From: CAWGGS01 sp046704745
GTDB taxonomy: Bacteria; Desulfobacterota; Desulfobulbia; Desulfobulbales; Desulfocapsaceae
NCBI GenBank assembly: GCA_046704745.1
Contig: JBJKRL010000052.1
Location: 1 to 64,000 of the forward strand
Direction of reading: 5' to 3'
DNA: 64,000 bases
Shown here: piece after piece, positions 26,649 to 35,854 of the stretch
How positions within the stretch are numbered: position 1 is the first letter of the stretch
Layout: each line of letters opens with the position of its first letter
Notes under the pieces: generated by a model
Databases searched by the model: none
Seen by the model: the letters and a program-made list of their open reading frames with translations, nothing else
What the model was told of the DNA's origin: nothing
Translations under genes and position numbers: made by a program

Positions 26649-29060
26649 TTGCCTGTATTTCAGATGAAACGAATCATATCAATCCTTGCTCTTTCTGCAG
26701 TGGTGCTGGTCGCGGTAGTTGCCCTGGCACTTCTGACAGCCCCCTATCTGGCGAATACCTTTTTGATTCCCCACCTCTTAAAAAGCAAAGGAATCACCGC
26801 TCTTTCGGTTGAGATTCAACACCTGACTCCCTGGCGTCTGAGCGGCAATGTCGATTGGGGAAACGGATCGGCTCAATTCCTGTCATTGCCCCGTATTGAG
26901 CTGGATTACAGCCCGGCCGGCCTGATGCGAGGCCGGCTCACCTCACTGTTGATCGACGGAGCGACCTTTCATATTGATCTCACAAACAAAACATCGGGGC
27001 TAAGAGATCTCTGTTCCTCGTCCCATGCCGCAAAATCAAACGGTTTTAAGCTGCCTTCGCTTCCCTTTTTCACCGACAAACTGAGCCTGCGCCACTGCAG
27101 AATCATTATCGAACGCAAACATCTGCACCTCATCGATCTCACTGTAAACGGCTCCCTTAGCCTGGGCTTTATACCTCTTCCCGGAGGAGGTTTCACTCTT
27201 GACACGGCCGCAGGTGAGCTGCGGACCAGCGGAGCGTTTGCCTCCGGATTACAGATAAAACTCAACAGCGAAAAAGATGCCAACCACCTTGGTCTGACAA
27301 TTGTAATCCCCCGGTTGGCAGATCTTTCCGCCTTCTTACCTGGCAACCAGTCTGTTTCCGGTCAGGCAAAGCTGACGGCAGCCGTTGCCATATCCAAAAA
27401 CTTCAGATCCTTCGGGCAACTGGCTGCTCTTCTGGAACTTCCAGAATTCGTCTGGAACGCCGGGCCTGTTCAATTGGAATCAGAGGGTTCCCGGCCTCTG
27501 CAATTGCAGGTAAACGGCGACATCCGGTCATTGCATTACCGATTGCTCAACCTCCATACCTCCGGCCCCCACGGAGTTGATACCTCCTTCAACGGTGACA
27601 TTGATCCGGCAAGACATAGCATCACAGGTGATGGCAAACTGGAGGCCAAGGACCTGAGCAAACCGGTTTTTCTGTCACTTAATGGGTCCTACCTTGCCCG
27701 CAAAACCGATCTGACCCTGCAGATCAAAGGAGATGGACAGGACCTCACAGCCGGCAAAGAACGAATCAAAATCGGCCCCTTTATGTTCACCACCAGGCTC
27801 CGTCATGATCCACGGAAAACAATCCTTGACCAACAGGTTACTATCGAGACAGCTGAGTTGCCGGATCAACAGCTGCAACTGGAGCATATACACGGACAGG
27901 TGACCCTGCGTCCGCCCTCCCTCTTGGGGAAGTTGCCTCCACCAGGAGAATTAGCCATTCAAAAGATTCGCTTCCACGGACAGGATATCGCAAAACTTGC
28001 GGCAACACTTATCCAAACTGCAAACGGTCTCAACTTCGACGGCAGACTGTCCGACCTCCTTGGTGTAAAACCCGTGCTCCTCTTTCACGGAACGGCCTCA
28101 AAAAGCCTGCCACTAAACATGACCTACAGGTTGCCGACTGTCAAACTCGATCGCAGCGCATTCCCCGCCTCTTTACCTCTGCCACAAGGAGCCGCCATTA
28201 CAGGGAAAATAAGCTCAGAAGGCTCGCTGAAAATCACCCGTGCCGGAACCGATGGACAGCTCAAGATACGCCTTCGAAACGGCAGCTTCGACCTGCCGAA
28301 AAAGAAGATCCATCTCAAAGGCATCAATTGCGATTTCCTCCTGCCCCATCTCCCTGCTCCGGTCAGCGCTCCAAGCCAGCTTTTGAGCATCGGCAGCATG
28401 GATGTGGGTTCTTTGCGATTTACCAACGGTAAGATCTATTTCCGGTTGGAGGATACCTCCACGTTGTTTATTGAAAAAAGCCGTTTCGACTGGTGCCGAG
28501 GCGAGGTGGAAACCGGCTCCATGCGACTTTCGGCAACGGAGAGGAAACCGTCCACCATCTTCTATTGCGATAGGCTTCAATTTTCTGAACTCCTCAATCA
28601 ATTCGGCATTTCCGGAACCCAAGGAAAAGGTTCGCTCAACGGCCGCCTCCCCGTGACTCTGTCTGCTAAAGGACCGGTTTTCGACGATGGTTTTTTGTTT
28701 TCCACCCCTGGCAATAATGGTATAGTCAGATTCAACAATACGGACATACTGCGCCAGGGCATAACAGGCGGCAAGTCAGCCGTCCTTGACTATTCCATTC
28801 AGGCGATGCAGAATTTCACCTATAACTGGGCGAGACTTACCTTTGACAGCCTTAATGGTGACCTGCTGATCAGCATGCAGATTGACGGAAAACCGGCCTC
28901 TCCCCTTCCCTACGGATACCAAGAAGGTCAACTTGTCGCTAAGAAGAACGGCCCCGGCCTGCAGCGATCTCTTCGGCTGGATGTAAATTTTCATCTCCCC
29001 CTGGCCAAGATCTTCAGTTACGGCCAAGGGTTTCAGAAACTCATGGAGAAAATTCAATGA
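26649..29060 (+). CDS. YdbH-like AsmA-superfamily envelope protein
   Basis: About 803 residues. One N-terminal membrane anchor (about 7-30) is followed by a long beta-rich periplasmic part (repeating amphipathic strands) as in bridge-like AsmA proteins. The C-terminal third resembles the YdbH domain of E. coli. YdbH, with TamB and YhdP, is thought to carry phospholipids from inner to outer membrane. The assignment is strengthened by the YnbE-like lipoprotein gene, whose ATG overlaps this stop as ATGA, and the YdbL-like gene after it. The start is TTG 26649, with GGAG ten bases upstream; ATG 26664 is possible. Confidence 0.82.
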   Translation: MPVFQMKRIISILALSAVVLVAVVALALLTAPYLANTFLIPHLLKSKGITALSVEIQHLTPWRLSGNVDWGNGSAQFLSLPRIELDYSPAGLMRGRLTSLLIDGATFHIDLTNKTSGLRDLCSSSHAAKSNGFKLPSLPFFTDKLSLRHCRIIIERKHLHLIDLTVNGSLSLGFIPLPGGGFTLDTAAGELRTSGAFASGLQIKLNSEKDANHLGLTIVIPRLADLSAFLPGNQSVSGQAKLTAAVAISKNFRSFGQLAALLELPEFVWNAGPVQLESEGSRPLQLQVNGDIRSLHYRLLNLHTSGPHGVDTSFNGDIDPARHSITGDGKLEAKDLSKPVFLSLNGSYLARKTDLTLQIKGDGQDLTAGKERIKIGPFMFTTRLRHDPRKTILDQQVTIETAELPDQQLQLEHIHGQVTLRPPSLLGKLPPPGELAIQKIRFHGQDIAKLAATLIQTANGLNFDGRLSDLLGVKPVLLFHGTASKSLPLNMTYRLPTVKLDRSAFPASLPLPQGAAITGKISSEGSLKITRAGTDGQLKIRLRNGSFDLPKKKIHLKGINCDFLLPHLPAPVSAPSQLLSIGSMDVGSLRFTNGKIYFRLEDTSTLFIEKSRFDWCRGEVETGSMRLSATERKPSTIFYCDRLQFSELLNQFGISGTQGKGSLNGRLPVTLSAKGPVFDDGFLFSTPGNNGIVRFNNTDILRQGITGGKSAVLDYSIQAMQNFTYNWARLTFDSLNGDLLISMQIDGKPASPLPYGYQEGQLVAKKNGPGLQRSLRLDVNFHLPLAKIFSYGQGFQKLMEKIQ

Positions 29061-29293
29061 CTACGTCCTTACTCTCATACCATGGAGGCATCAGAAAGGT
29101 TGTCCCGGTCTTTCTTTCATCGCTTTTTCTTTTGTCGCTTCTCTGTTTCAGCGCCGGATGCACCAGAAGTGAAGTGGATATCAAACCGGTGGAGATCAAA
29201 CCCATCCATATCACCATCGACATCAATCTCAAGATCGACCGGGCACTGAATGATTATTTCGGTGATCTGGACAAGATGCAGAAAAAACAATAA
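29057..29293 (+). CDS. YnbE-like lipoprotein
   Basis: 78 residues. An N-terminal hydrophobic segment leads to a lipobox-like FSAGC, with Cys about residue 34, then a short mature part (VDIKPVEIKPIHITIDINLK) and a polar tail. In E. coli YnbE is an outer-membrane lipoprotein that binds YdbH by adding a beta-strand to complete the lipid bridge; the alternating IHITIDINLKI strand fits this. It overlaps the YdbH-like gene by four bases. Confidence 0.82.
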   Translation: MTTSLLSYHGGIRKVVPVFLSSLFLLSLLCFSAGCTRSEVDIKPVEIKPIHITIDINLKIDRALNDYFGDLDKMQKKQ

Positions 29294-29336
29294 GGCTTGA
29301 TATACGACACAGCCATAGCATTCAAAGAGGAACATA

Positions 29337-29705
29337 ATGCGTAACAAGTACTTCATTCCTGTTTTCCTTATGATCGTCGTCCTACTTCCTTTTGCCGCCA
29401 CAGTACACGCTCAATCAATAAAGCAGCGCATGGCGGCCCGCATCCCCACCATCGATGCGATGAAAAATAGCGGTATCGTGGGTGAAGATAACAGAGGCTT
29501 TTTAGAGTACCTGACCAGCAAGAAACCGCAGCAGAATATCGTGGCAGCAGAAAACCATGACAGACAGACGGTTTATGCTGAAATTGGGAAAAAAGAAGGA
29601 GCGCCGGCAGCACTGGTCGGACAACGCCGGGCCAGGATGCTCTTCGAACGAGGACCGCACGGCCAGTGGTTTCAAAAGCCCGACGGGAAATGGTATAAAA
29701 AATAG
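29337..29705 (+). CDS. YdbL family periplasmic protein (DUF1318)
   Basis: 122 residues with a signal peptide (1-25, ending VHAQS). The mature part has IKQRMAARIPTIDAMKNSGI and GFLEYL, typical of the YdbL/DUF1318 family. In E. coli YdbL is thought to guide the YdbH-YnbE assembly and avoid YnbE multimers. Third gene of the ydbH-ynbE-ydbL order, with AGAGGA as ribosome site. Confidence 0.85.
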   Translation: MRNKYFIPVFLMIVVLLPFAATVHAQSIKQRMAARIPTIDAMKNSGIVGEDNRGFLEYLTSKKPQQNIVAAENHDRQTVYAEIGKKEGAPAALVGQRRARMLFERGPHGQWFQKPDGKWYKK

Positions 29706-29732
29706 ACAGATCCCTACACGGGCGCAAACAAT

Positions 29733-30146
29733 ATGGATACGAAAACAGCCAGAAATTTTTTCCTTGCGGACAGGTATGCCGCGCTCACAGGCGTAGAGAT
29801 TATCGATGCGTCTATTGGATATTGCAAGGCAAAACTCGAGATCAAAGACAAGCATCTCAATGCGGCAAATGTCGTCCAGGGTGGAGCAATCTTCACACTG
29901 GCCGACCTGGCCTTTGCCGTGGCCTCAAATAGCCATGGCCAATTGGCCTTGGCCATCAACGTCAACATCTCCTTTCTGGAGGGCAAGTCCGCCGGCACTC
30001 TCTATGCCACGGCAACCGAAGTAAGCGAGCCCAAACGACTGGGGGCCTATGATGTGCTGATTACCGACGAACAGGATAAGATCATTGCCAGGTTTAACGG
30101 CATGGTCTACAGAAAAAAAAGCCCTCTCCATGCCTCTTTTTCTTAA
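29733..30146 (+). CDS. PaaI-family hotdog thioesterase
   Basis: 137 residues with a hotdog fold. The NVVQGGAIFTLADLAFAVAS stretch matches the PaaI motif (HGG type, here QGG), where Asp in LAD would activate water for thioester cleavage. The usual His of the HGG motif is replaced by Gln. The substrate could be an acyl- or aryl-CoA. It follows the YdbL-like gene by 27 bases and may be cotranscribed with the lipid-transport genes. Confidence 0.82.
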   Translation: MDTKTARNFFLADRYAALTGVEIIDASIGYCKAKLEIKDKHLNAANVVQGGAIFTLADLAFAVASNSHGQLALAINVNISFLEGKSAGTLYATATEVSEPKRLGAYDVLITDEQDKIIARFNGMVYRKKSPLHASFS

Positions 30147-30169
30147 TTACCTCTGGTCTCATGTCATAA

Positions 30170-30200
30170 TATGGTTAAAATGCATATCAAATTAACCATA
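30170..30200. other. hairpin after the thioesterase gene
   Basis: TATGGTTAA and TTAACCATA form a perfect 9-bp inverted repeat with a 13-base loop. No T run follows, so it could be an mRNA 3'-end structure or a protein site rather than a standard terminator. Confidence 0.4.
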
Positions 30201-30386
30201 ATCCAGGCTGGCTGTACCAGAGTTCGGCAGTACCAAATCCAAAAAAATCGGATCTTCAAAAATCAGCTCTTTCGAGAGTAAGGATTTTGGGATAAGCCAA
30301 CAGGCCGGACCAAAGAAACCAAACCCTGTCGAAAGGTAACCGGTATACCTTGTAATTCCGATTTTAGGATACAGAAGGAGGAAGAC

Positions 30387-32858
30387 ATGTCCAAATTGAC
30401 AAAGATTTCGTTGCTTATTTTCGGAATCGTAATCGCCATAGCTGTTGTCATGGCGATTCTCGTCAACACTCTGGTCACTCCGCAAAAGATACGCGCTGCA
30501 CTGGTCCCTTTGACCGAACACACCCTGCACAGAAAGGTGGCTCTTAAAAGCATACATATAGGGCTATTTTCCGGTATTACCCTCCAAGATCTACAGGTAC
30601 TGCAAAAGACGGGTTCGGACAACTTTATTGCCGTCAAATCCCTCGACATGCACTATCGTATTCTCCCCTTGTTTACAGGTAAAGTGGTGATCGATAACAT
30701 AAAGCTCGTTCAACCGCACATTGTTGTCGTCAGACAACCTGACGGAACATTCAACTTCCAAGACTTGCTCGGAAGCGAGAAGGAAAAAGGGGGCGTAGAG
30801 AACAAAAAGACAACGCAGACGGCCCCGCTCCAGACGACATCGAAAAAGACCTCATCAGATGCAGGCCTGAACCTGTTGGTGAGTTCGGTTTCCGTCTCCG
30901 GAGGCCAGCTCCTCTTTATAGATAAATCACAACCTAAACACGCGCCAACCCGCTTCACCCTCGATCAGCTTGCACTTAAGGCTCATACTATCACCCTGGA
31001 CAAATCCTTCCCCATAGAATTCTCAGCCATGCTTAACGGAGCCAGGCTTTCTCTTTCCGGAGTCTACAACATAACAAAAGAGTCTGGTGATGCCGATCTG
31101 AACATCCAGGCCTTGAACCTTGCCGATTTTGCACCTTATTATCGCCAGGCTCTGCAGGGAAAAATGAATTCCGGACGCATTTCTCTCAGCCTCAAAACAG
31201 ATCTGTCCCCTGACAAAATCTCCGTCAAAGGGAAGGTATCGTTGGATAAAATCGATCTCCTTCTGAATAAATATCCCCAAGGAGAGTTGAAACAGGCAAA
31301 ACTGGAAATCGACTCGTCACTTTCCTATCAATTGAAAAGCAAACTGCTTCACCTGTCGAATTCAATAATCAAATTCAACAATATCCCGATAAGAACTGAG
31401 GGAAACATAAATTTAAGCGGACCAGAGCCAAACCTGGCTATGGCCATCTTCTTGGATCATCTTGATCTGGAAAGAGTTAATCAGGGTTTGCCTGAAGGTC
31501 TGGCAAAAGACATACAGCCCTACAATCTGGCCGGCCAGGTGAACGCTCTGGTTGAACTGGCAGGAAAACCCAGCTCCGGAATAAGGTTGCTGCAAAAGGC
31601 CGATCTCAATTTCGAAAATGTCCAGGCAAACCTCGCAGGCATCAAAACCGGAGTAAACGGTAATGTTGAATTTGCCGGGCAAGAACTGAAAACTCAGCGC
31701 CTTCAATTAAATCTTGCGGATCAACCGGCGGAACTGTCTCTGGATGCCAGCAATCTCCTCGGCGATCATATCACCGGAAGCTTTCAGTTGACTGCTGACA
31801 CCCTTGATTTCAACAAACTCATCTCGGCCGGAAAAGACAACCAAGCCGTTTCCAGCGACAGCAATGCCGCAGTTGCACCACAGGCGCCTTCTATGGATAC
31901 GACCGGACAAGAAAAATCGGCAACCACGAAAACCAAAGGACAGCAGCAAAAACCCGGGAAACAGGAAATCGGCCCCTTCTCCATTCCGGCAGAGATAAAT
32001 GGAAAAATTACTATCAATCAGGGTATCTACAAACAGCTGAACCTTGACCATATTTCTGCTGATATCCTGCTCAAGGACAACCACTTCCAGATAACCAAGG
32101 CCGACTGCGACCTGGCCGGCGGAAAATTGACTGCCTCCGCCGACGTGGATCTCGGAGTGAAAGGTCTTGCCTATAAGGGGAAACTTGCTCTAAATAAGCT
32201 TCAGATGGCCGTCCTTGACAATGGACTGTTTCCCGATGCTGATCAGGGAATAACCGGCACGATGGACTCAGGCAATACCTTTTCTGGCCACGGGATGCAA
32301 TCGCCGGATCTGCTCAAAACCTTACAGGTCGATGGGCAGACAATGATTCAAGACGGACAGATAAGCGGATCATCAATGCTGATTACTCTGGCAAGTTTCC
32401 TGGGTAACATCGACATGGAAAAATTGGATTTTACCAGTCTTCAGAGCCAGTACACCATGCAAAACGGAGTGGTTTCTCTCAATGGTGCTTTGGACAGTTC
32501 GCTTATCAAACTGAAACCTGAAGGTAGGATTGCCGTGGACGGTCCCCTCGATCTCAACCTCGATGCTCGGCTGTCTCCTGCCGCCATGTCCAGATTGGGG
32601 GCGGATAATAAATTTAAACAGGCAATGACCGATGAAAACGGTTGGGGCGTCTTGCCGCTGAAATTCGAGGGGACAGTAAAGAGCCCTGAAATAGCACTCG
32701 ACAGTAAAGCCTTGCAAAAACAGGTTGTCGGCAAGGCTAGACAGGCGCTGGAAAAAAAACTGCTGAAGAAGCTCTCGCACGACAAAAATGGACAGCAAGG
32801 CGACCAGAACAACATTCAGCTGCTAGATTCGACTTTAAATAAGCTGTTCGGCAAGTGA
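30387..32858 (+). CDS. AsmA family protein
   Basis: 823 residues. An N-terminal anchor (about 8-30) is followed by AsmA-type sequence (VTPQKIRAALVPLTEHTLHR, then repeated beta-strand blocks). A low-complexity Gln/Lys/Thr stretch lies around residues 490-540, and an AsmA C-terminal domain (about 600-780) follows, with a Lys-rich end. AsmA proteins span the periplasm and are linked to phospholipid transport and outer-membrane biogenesis. A strong AGGAGG ribosome site precedes ATG 30387. Being next to the YdbH group puts two lipid-bridge proteins in one block, though about 240 bases with a hairpin separate them. Confidence 0.85.
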   Translation: MSKLTKISLLIFGIVIAIAVVMAILVNTLVTPQKIRAALVPLTEHTLHRKVALKSIHIGLFSGITLQDLQVLQKTGSDNFIAVKSLDMHYRILPLFTGKVVIDNIKLVQPHIVVVRQPDGTFNFQDLLGSEKEKGGVENKKTTQTAPLQTTSKKTSSDAGLNLLVSSVSVSGGQLLFIDKSQPKHAPTRFTLDQLALKAHTITLDKSFPIEFSAMLNGARLSLSGVYNITKESGDADLNIQALNLADFAPYYRQALQGKMNSGRISLSLKTDLSPDKISVKGKVSLDKIDLLLNKYPQGELKQAKLEIDSSLSYQLKSKLLHLSNSIIKFNNIPIRTEGNINLSGPEPNLAMAIFLDHLDLERVNQGLPEGLAKDIQPYNLAGQVNALVELAGKPSSGIRLLQKADLNFENVQANLAGIKTGVNGNVEFAGQELKTQRLQLNLADQPAELSLDASNLLGDHITGSFQLTADTLDFNKLISAGKDNQAVSSDSNAAVAPQAPSMDTTGQEKSATTKTKGQQQKPGKQEIGPFSIPAEINGKITINQGIYKQLNLDHISADILLKDNHFQITKADCDLAGGKLTASADVDLGVKGLAYKGKLALNKLQMAVLDNGLFPDADQGITGTMDSGNTFSGHGMQSPDLLKTLQVDGQTMIQDGQISGSSMLITLASFLGNIDMEKLDFTSLQSQYTMQNGVVSLNGALDSSLIKLKPEGRIAVDGPLDLNLDARLSPAAMSRLGADNKFKQAMTDENGWGVLPLKFEGTVKSPEIALDSKALQKQVVGKARQALEKKLLKKLSHDKNGQQGDQNNIQLLDSTLNKLFGK

Positions 32859-32904
32859 TCAATCCCAGCCTCTTGAATTAAGGCACTCCGGAATTATGGT
32901 ATTT

Positions 32905-32936
32905 CAGAGAAACTAGAAAAATCCCGGGTTTCTCTG
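32905..32936 (+). other. hairpin between AsmA and Mth938-domain genes
   Basis: CAGAGAAAC and GTTTCTCTG pair perfectly over nine bases with a 14-base loop. No T run follows. Could be a weak terminator or leader structure. Confidence 0.35.
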
Positions 32937-32961
32937 TTGCGATGGATTAAGGAGCAAAACC

Positions 32962-33306
32962 ATGATTGAGAACTATTCCCCCGGCGCATTCATGATGGTG
33001 GACGGAATCAGCTATCACAATGATTTGAAAATTATCAATGGCAAGGTTTCAGCAGACTGGTGGCGGCGGGAGGGACACCGGCTGGAAGCAAGCGATATCG
33101 AAGATATCCTTCTGGCAAGGCCTGGGATTCTCGTGGTCGGCACCGGCTATGCCGGACAGATGCATATCACCGACTCTCTTCGCAAAAGCCTAAAGAGCAA
33201 AGAGATCCACCTGATTGCTGAAAGGACCAAGAAAGCGGTTGAAACCTTCAACCGCTTTGAGGCTGAAGGAAAGGAACTGGCCGGGGCCTTTCATCTGACG
33301 TGCTGA
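32962..33306 (+). CDS. Mth938-like domain protein (DUF498)
   Basis: 114 residues. The block DILLARPGILVVGTGYAGQM and the later HLIAERTKKAVETFN match the Mth938/NDUFAF3 family. Human NDUFAF3 helps assemble complex I; bacterial members have no proven role. A good ribosome site (AAGGAG) precedes ATG 32962. Its 3' end abuts the TcuB-like gene of the opposite strand, so the two transcripts converge with no gap. Confidence 0.8.
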   Translation: MIENYSPGAFMMVDGISYHNDLKIINGKVSADWWRREGHRLEASDIEDILLARPGILVVGTGYAGQMHITDSLRKSLKSKEIHLIAERTKKAVETFNRFEAEGKELAGAFHLTC

Positions 33307-34410
33307 TTATTCTCCCTCATCACCGCCCTCGGCAGCATAAAAAACCAAAGCAGCGAACCGATACAGGGCATGGACAAATTTGCCGTAAGGAGCAGCGAGG
33401 AAAAGAGCTGCCACTAGCCCTAGATGCAGTGTGAGCAGAATACCCATCGCCTGTGTCTCCCGTAATGCCAAAAGCAATAGACCGCTGAGGCTGACCAGAA
33501 AGAGCTGGACGGAAAAAACCATATCCATTCCCAACAATCCGGCAACCGTCGGCCGCTGGTCCCGCACCAGCTTAAGACAGAAGAGCCCACCAGTCCCGAC
33601 CATAATGGCAAGGCCACCCAGGGTCCCGGATAACACCGGCAGGCTGAAAAAGGCATAGGGTGCGGGATGATGCAGAAGATGATCATAGACAGCGGCTGCG
33701 GTTGTCGAAAGCAAGCAACTTGCAAATCCATAGAAAACCATTTGATGCAGCCACCGCCTTAGGTGAGTGAAGGTTTCGTCCACATCATTGCAGCCGTCTC
33801 CTGCTCCTCCCAGATATCGCAGGGTCAGGACATCACGGACTGCGGTTATGAGATGAGATGGTCTTAATGCTGCACCAACATCCCCACCCATTCCCCGGAT
33901 AAAACGACCAAGCCCCGCACCAAGAGCGATAAGAGGCATAAGGAAAAGGACAAGGCCGCCGCCGATCATCAAACGGTACGAAATAATCCGGTAGAAGGAC
34001 CCGGCTCCCCTGTGAGCGGCAAAGAGTTGACCGCTGTCTAAAAAAAACCAGGTCAGGAAGAAAATCGAAAGGCAGGAAATGGCCGTGAGCAGCGAAATTG
34101 CACGTCCGTTGCCATGAAAAAAGGACGCAGCCACAGAAGGCCAGGCATATTTCTCATAGGTCTGCGCCCTCAACTCGGCAAAAGTTTTCGGAACATTCAG
34201 ACAGAACTCATGGGGAGGAATATATTGGCAGGCATGAAAACATCCGGCACAATTATGGCAGAGATTGGCCAGATACTCGAGATCGCCGTCCGGAAACCTC
34301 CGGCGCTTTTCCATGGCCGGGAAGACGGCGCAGAACCCGCCGCAGTAGCGGCAGGCATTGCACACTTCCATAATGCGCCGGGCCTCTTGCAAGGTCTCAT
34401 TGTTTGACAT
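33307..34410 (-). CDS. tcuB: TcuB-like 4Fe-4S membrane protein
   Basis: About 367 residues. The N-terminus has two ferredoxin-type Cys groups, CNACRYCGGFC and CHNCAGCFHAC, followed by about six membrane segments. This is the layout of TcuB/CitB, which takes electrons from the flavin of tricarballylate dehydrogenase TcuA to the quinone pool. ATG 34410 has AGGAGG eight bases upstream and overlaps the end of the TcuA-like gene by 14 bases. Last gene of the TRAP-Tcu operon. Confidence 0.87.
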   Translation of the reverse strand: MSNNETLQEARRIMEVCNACRYCGGFCAVFPAMEKRRRFPDGDLEYLANLCHNCAGCFHACQYIPPHEFCLNVPKTFAELRAQTYEKYAWPSVAASFFHGNGRAISLLTAISCLSIFFLTWFFLDSGQLFAAHRGAGSFYRIISYRLMIGGGLVLFLMPLIALGAGLGRFIRGMGGDVGAALRPSHLITAVRDVLTLRYLGGAGDGCNDVDETFTHLRRWLHQMVFYGFASCLLSTTAAAVYDHLLHHPAPYAFFSLPVLSGTLGGLAIMVGTGGLFCLKLVRDQRPTVAGLLGMDMVFSVQLFLVSLSGLLLLALRETQAMGILLTLHLGLVAALFLAAPYGKFVHALYRFAALVFYAAEGGDEGE

Positions 34411-35791
34411 ACCGCGCCGCCTCCTGCCCTGCAATCCTGCCGAAAACCGTGCCGATGGTCATACCGGTTCCCGCCATATAGCCCTTGCCGAGAATATTGC
34501 CTGCCATGATCTCCCCGGCGGCGAAGACGTTGCCGGCTCTGCCGCCGTTTGCCATCATCACCCGGGCACTGTGATCGACCTTGACGCCGAGATAGGTAAA
34601 GGTAATGCCGGGCCTAAGAGGGTAAGCGTAAAACGGCGGCGTATCAAGCTTTTGAGCCCAATGGCTCTTAGGCGGGCTGAGGCCGGCCGTCGAACAGTCG
34701 TCAAGACGCGTACCGTCAAACGTTCCCGGTTGTACCGCCCGGTTGAAGTCCGCAACCGTCTCCTGCAGGCAAGCCGGATCAAGGCCTAGGGTCTCTGCCA
34801 AACCAGGGATGTTGTCTGCCATAAGCGGCGGAAAAAGCGAGGGCATAAAGGCGGCTATGGATTTGGCATCAATTATGGCATAGGCGATCTGGTCCGGCTG
34901 GCCGGCAACCAACCGCCCCCAGATCGCATAGCGTTTGGGCCAGAAGTCTTCGCCTTCATCATAAAAACGTCGCGCCTGCCGGTTGACGACAATCCCGAAC
35001 GGAACACAGTCGAGCCGGGTTACGATTCCGGCGTCAAAACGGGGGGAACGGGCGTCGATGGCCACCATATGCCCCTGGCTGGGATCGCCAACAGGGCAGG
35101 CGCCCAGACGAATCAACTCCTTCAACATCCGACCCCGGTTAAAAGGAGTGCCGCGGATGATAAAGTTGGCGGCAACATCCCCCCAGGCCTCTTTCAACCA
35201 CTCGACATCGGCTTGAAATCCTCCCGCGGCCACCACCAGGCTCCGGGCTTTGACCTCCTTGGGAAAGGCACGACTGCGCACCCGGCAGGCCGTGAACACC
35301 CCGGCCTCAATATCAAGGTCCAACACTTCAGTATCATAGAGGATATCGATCCCAAGACGCTGGGCCAGGTGATAATAGGCGTTGAGTAGTGCTGTCCCGC
35401 CACCCAGAAAAAAAGGATTGGTACGCGCCAGGTTCAGCGTCCCTTTGATATGCTGAAAACGCACCCCACGTGTATACATCCAGTCAGCAAGTCCTGCCGA
35501 TTCGCGGATCATAAGGCGTGCCAATGCCTCGTCGGTCTTCTTTTCGGTTACTTTCAAAAGATCACTCAGAAATTCCTCTTCCGGATACGTCCCTTGCAAA
35601 AATTTCGTCGGGCCGTGGTGCATGCATCTGAGATTCCGCGTGTGACGACTGTTGCCTCCCCGAAAGGGACGGGGGGCATGTTCCAGCAGCAGGACACCGG
35701 CCCCGGCTTCCCTGGCTGTGAGAGCGGCACACAGGGCGGCGTTTCCACCTCCGATCACCAGAACATCATAGACCTTTTTCAGATCGGTCAT
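34397..35791 (-). CDS. tcuA: FAD-dependent tricarballylate dehydrogenase-like, TcuA
   Basis: About 464 residues of the fumarate reductase/succinate dehydrogenase flavoprotein family. The FAD site is DVLVIGGGNAALCAALTARE; the C-terminal GGRAGNVFAAGEIMAGNILG and SGL-type loops fit TcuA. In Salmonella TcuA oxidises tricarballylate to cis-aconitate. Here no TcuC transporter or TcuR regulator is present; a TRAP transporter takes that place, so the true substrate may be another tri- or dicarboxylate. ATG 35791 is preferred to the GTG at 35818. Confidence 0.87.
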   Translation of the reverse strand: MTDLKKVYDVLVIGGGNAALCAALTAREAGAGVLLLEHAPRPFRGGNSRHTRNLRCMHHGPTKFLQGTYPEEEFLSDLLKVTEKKTDEALARLMIRESAGLADWMYTRGVRFQHIKGTLNLARTNPFFLGGGTALLNAYYHLAQRLGIDILYDTEVLDLDIEAGVFTACRVRSRAFPKEVKARSLVVAAGGFQADVEWLKEAWGDVAANFIIRGTPFNRGRMLKELIRLGACPVGDPSQGHMVAIDARSPRFDAGIVTRLDCVPFGIVVNRQARRFYDEGEDFWPKRYAIWGRLVAGQPDQIAYAIIDAKSIAAFMPSLFPPLMADNIPGLAETLGLDPACLQETVADFNRAVQPGTFDGTRLDDCSTAGLSPPKSHWAQKLDTPPFYAYPLRPGITFTYLGVKVDHSARVMMANGGRAGNVFAAGEIMAGNILGKGYMAGTGMTIGTVFGRIAGQEAARYVKQ

Positions 35792-35854
35792 AAACTTTTT
35801 TTTCCTCGATTTGCCCACTGAATATCAGCATGTTAAGACACCGATTATGATACA

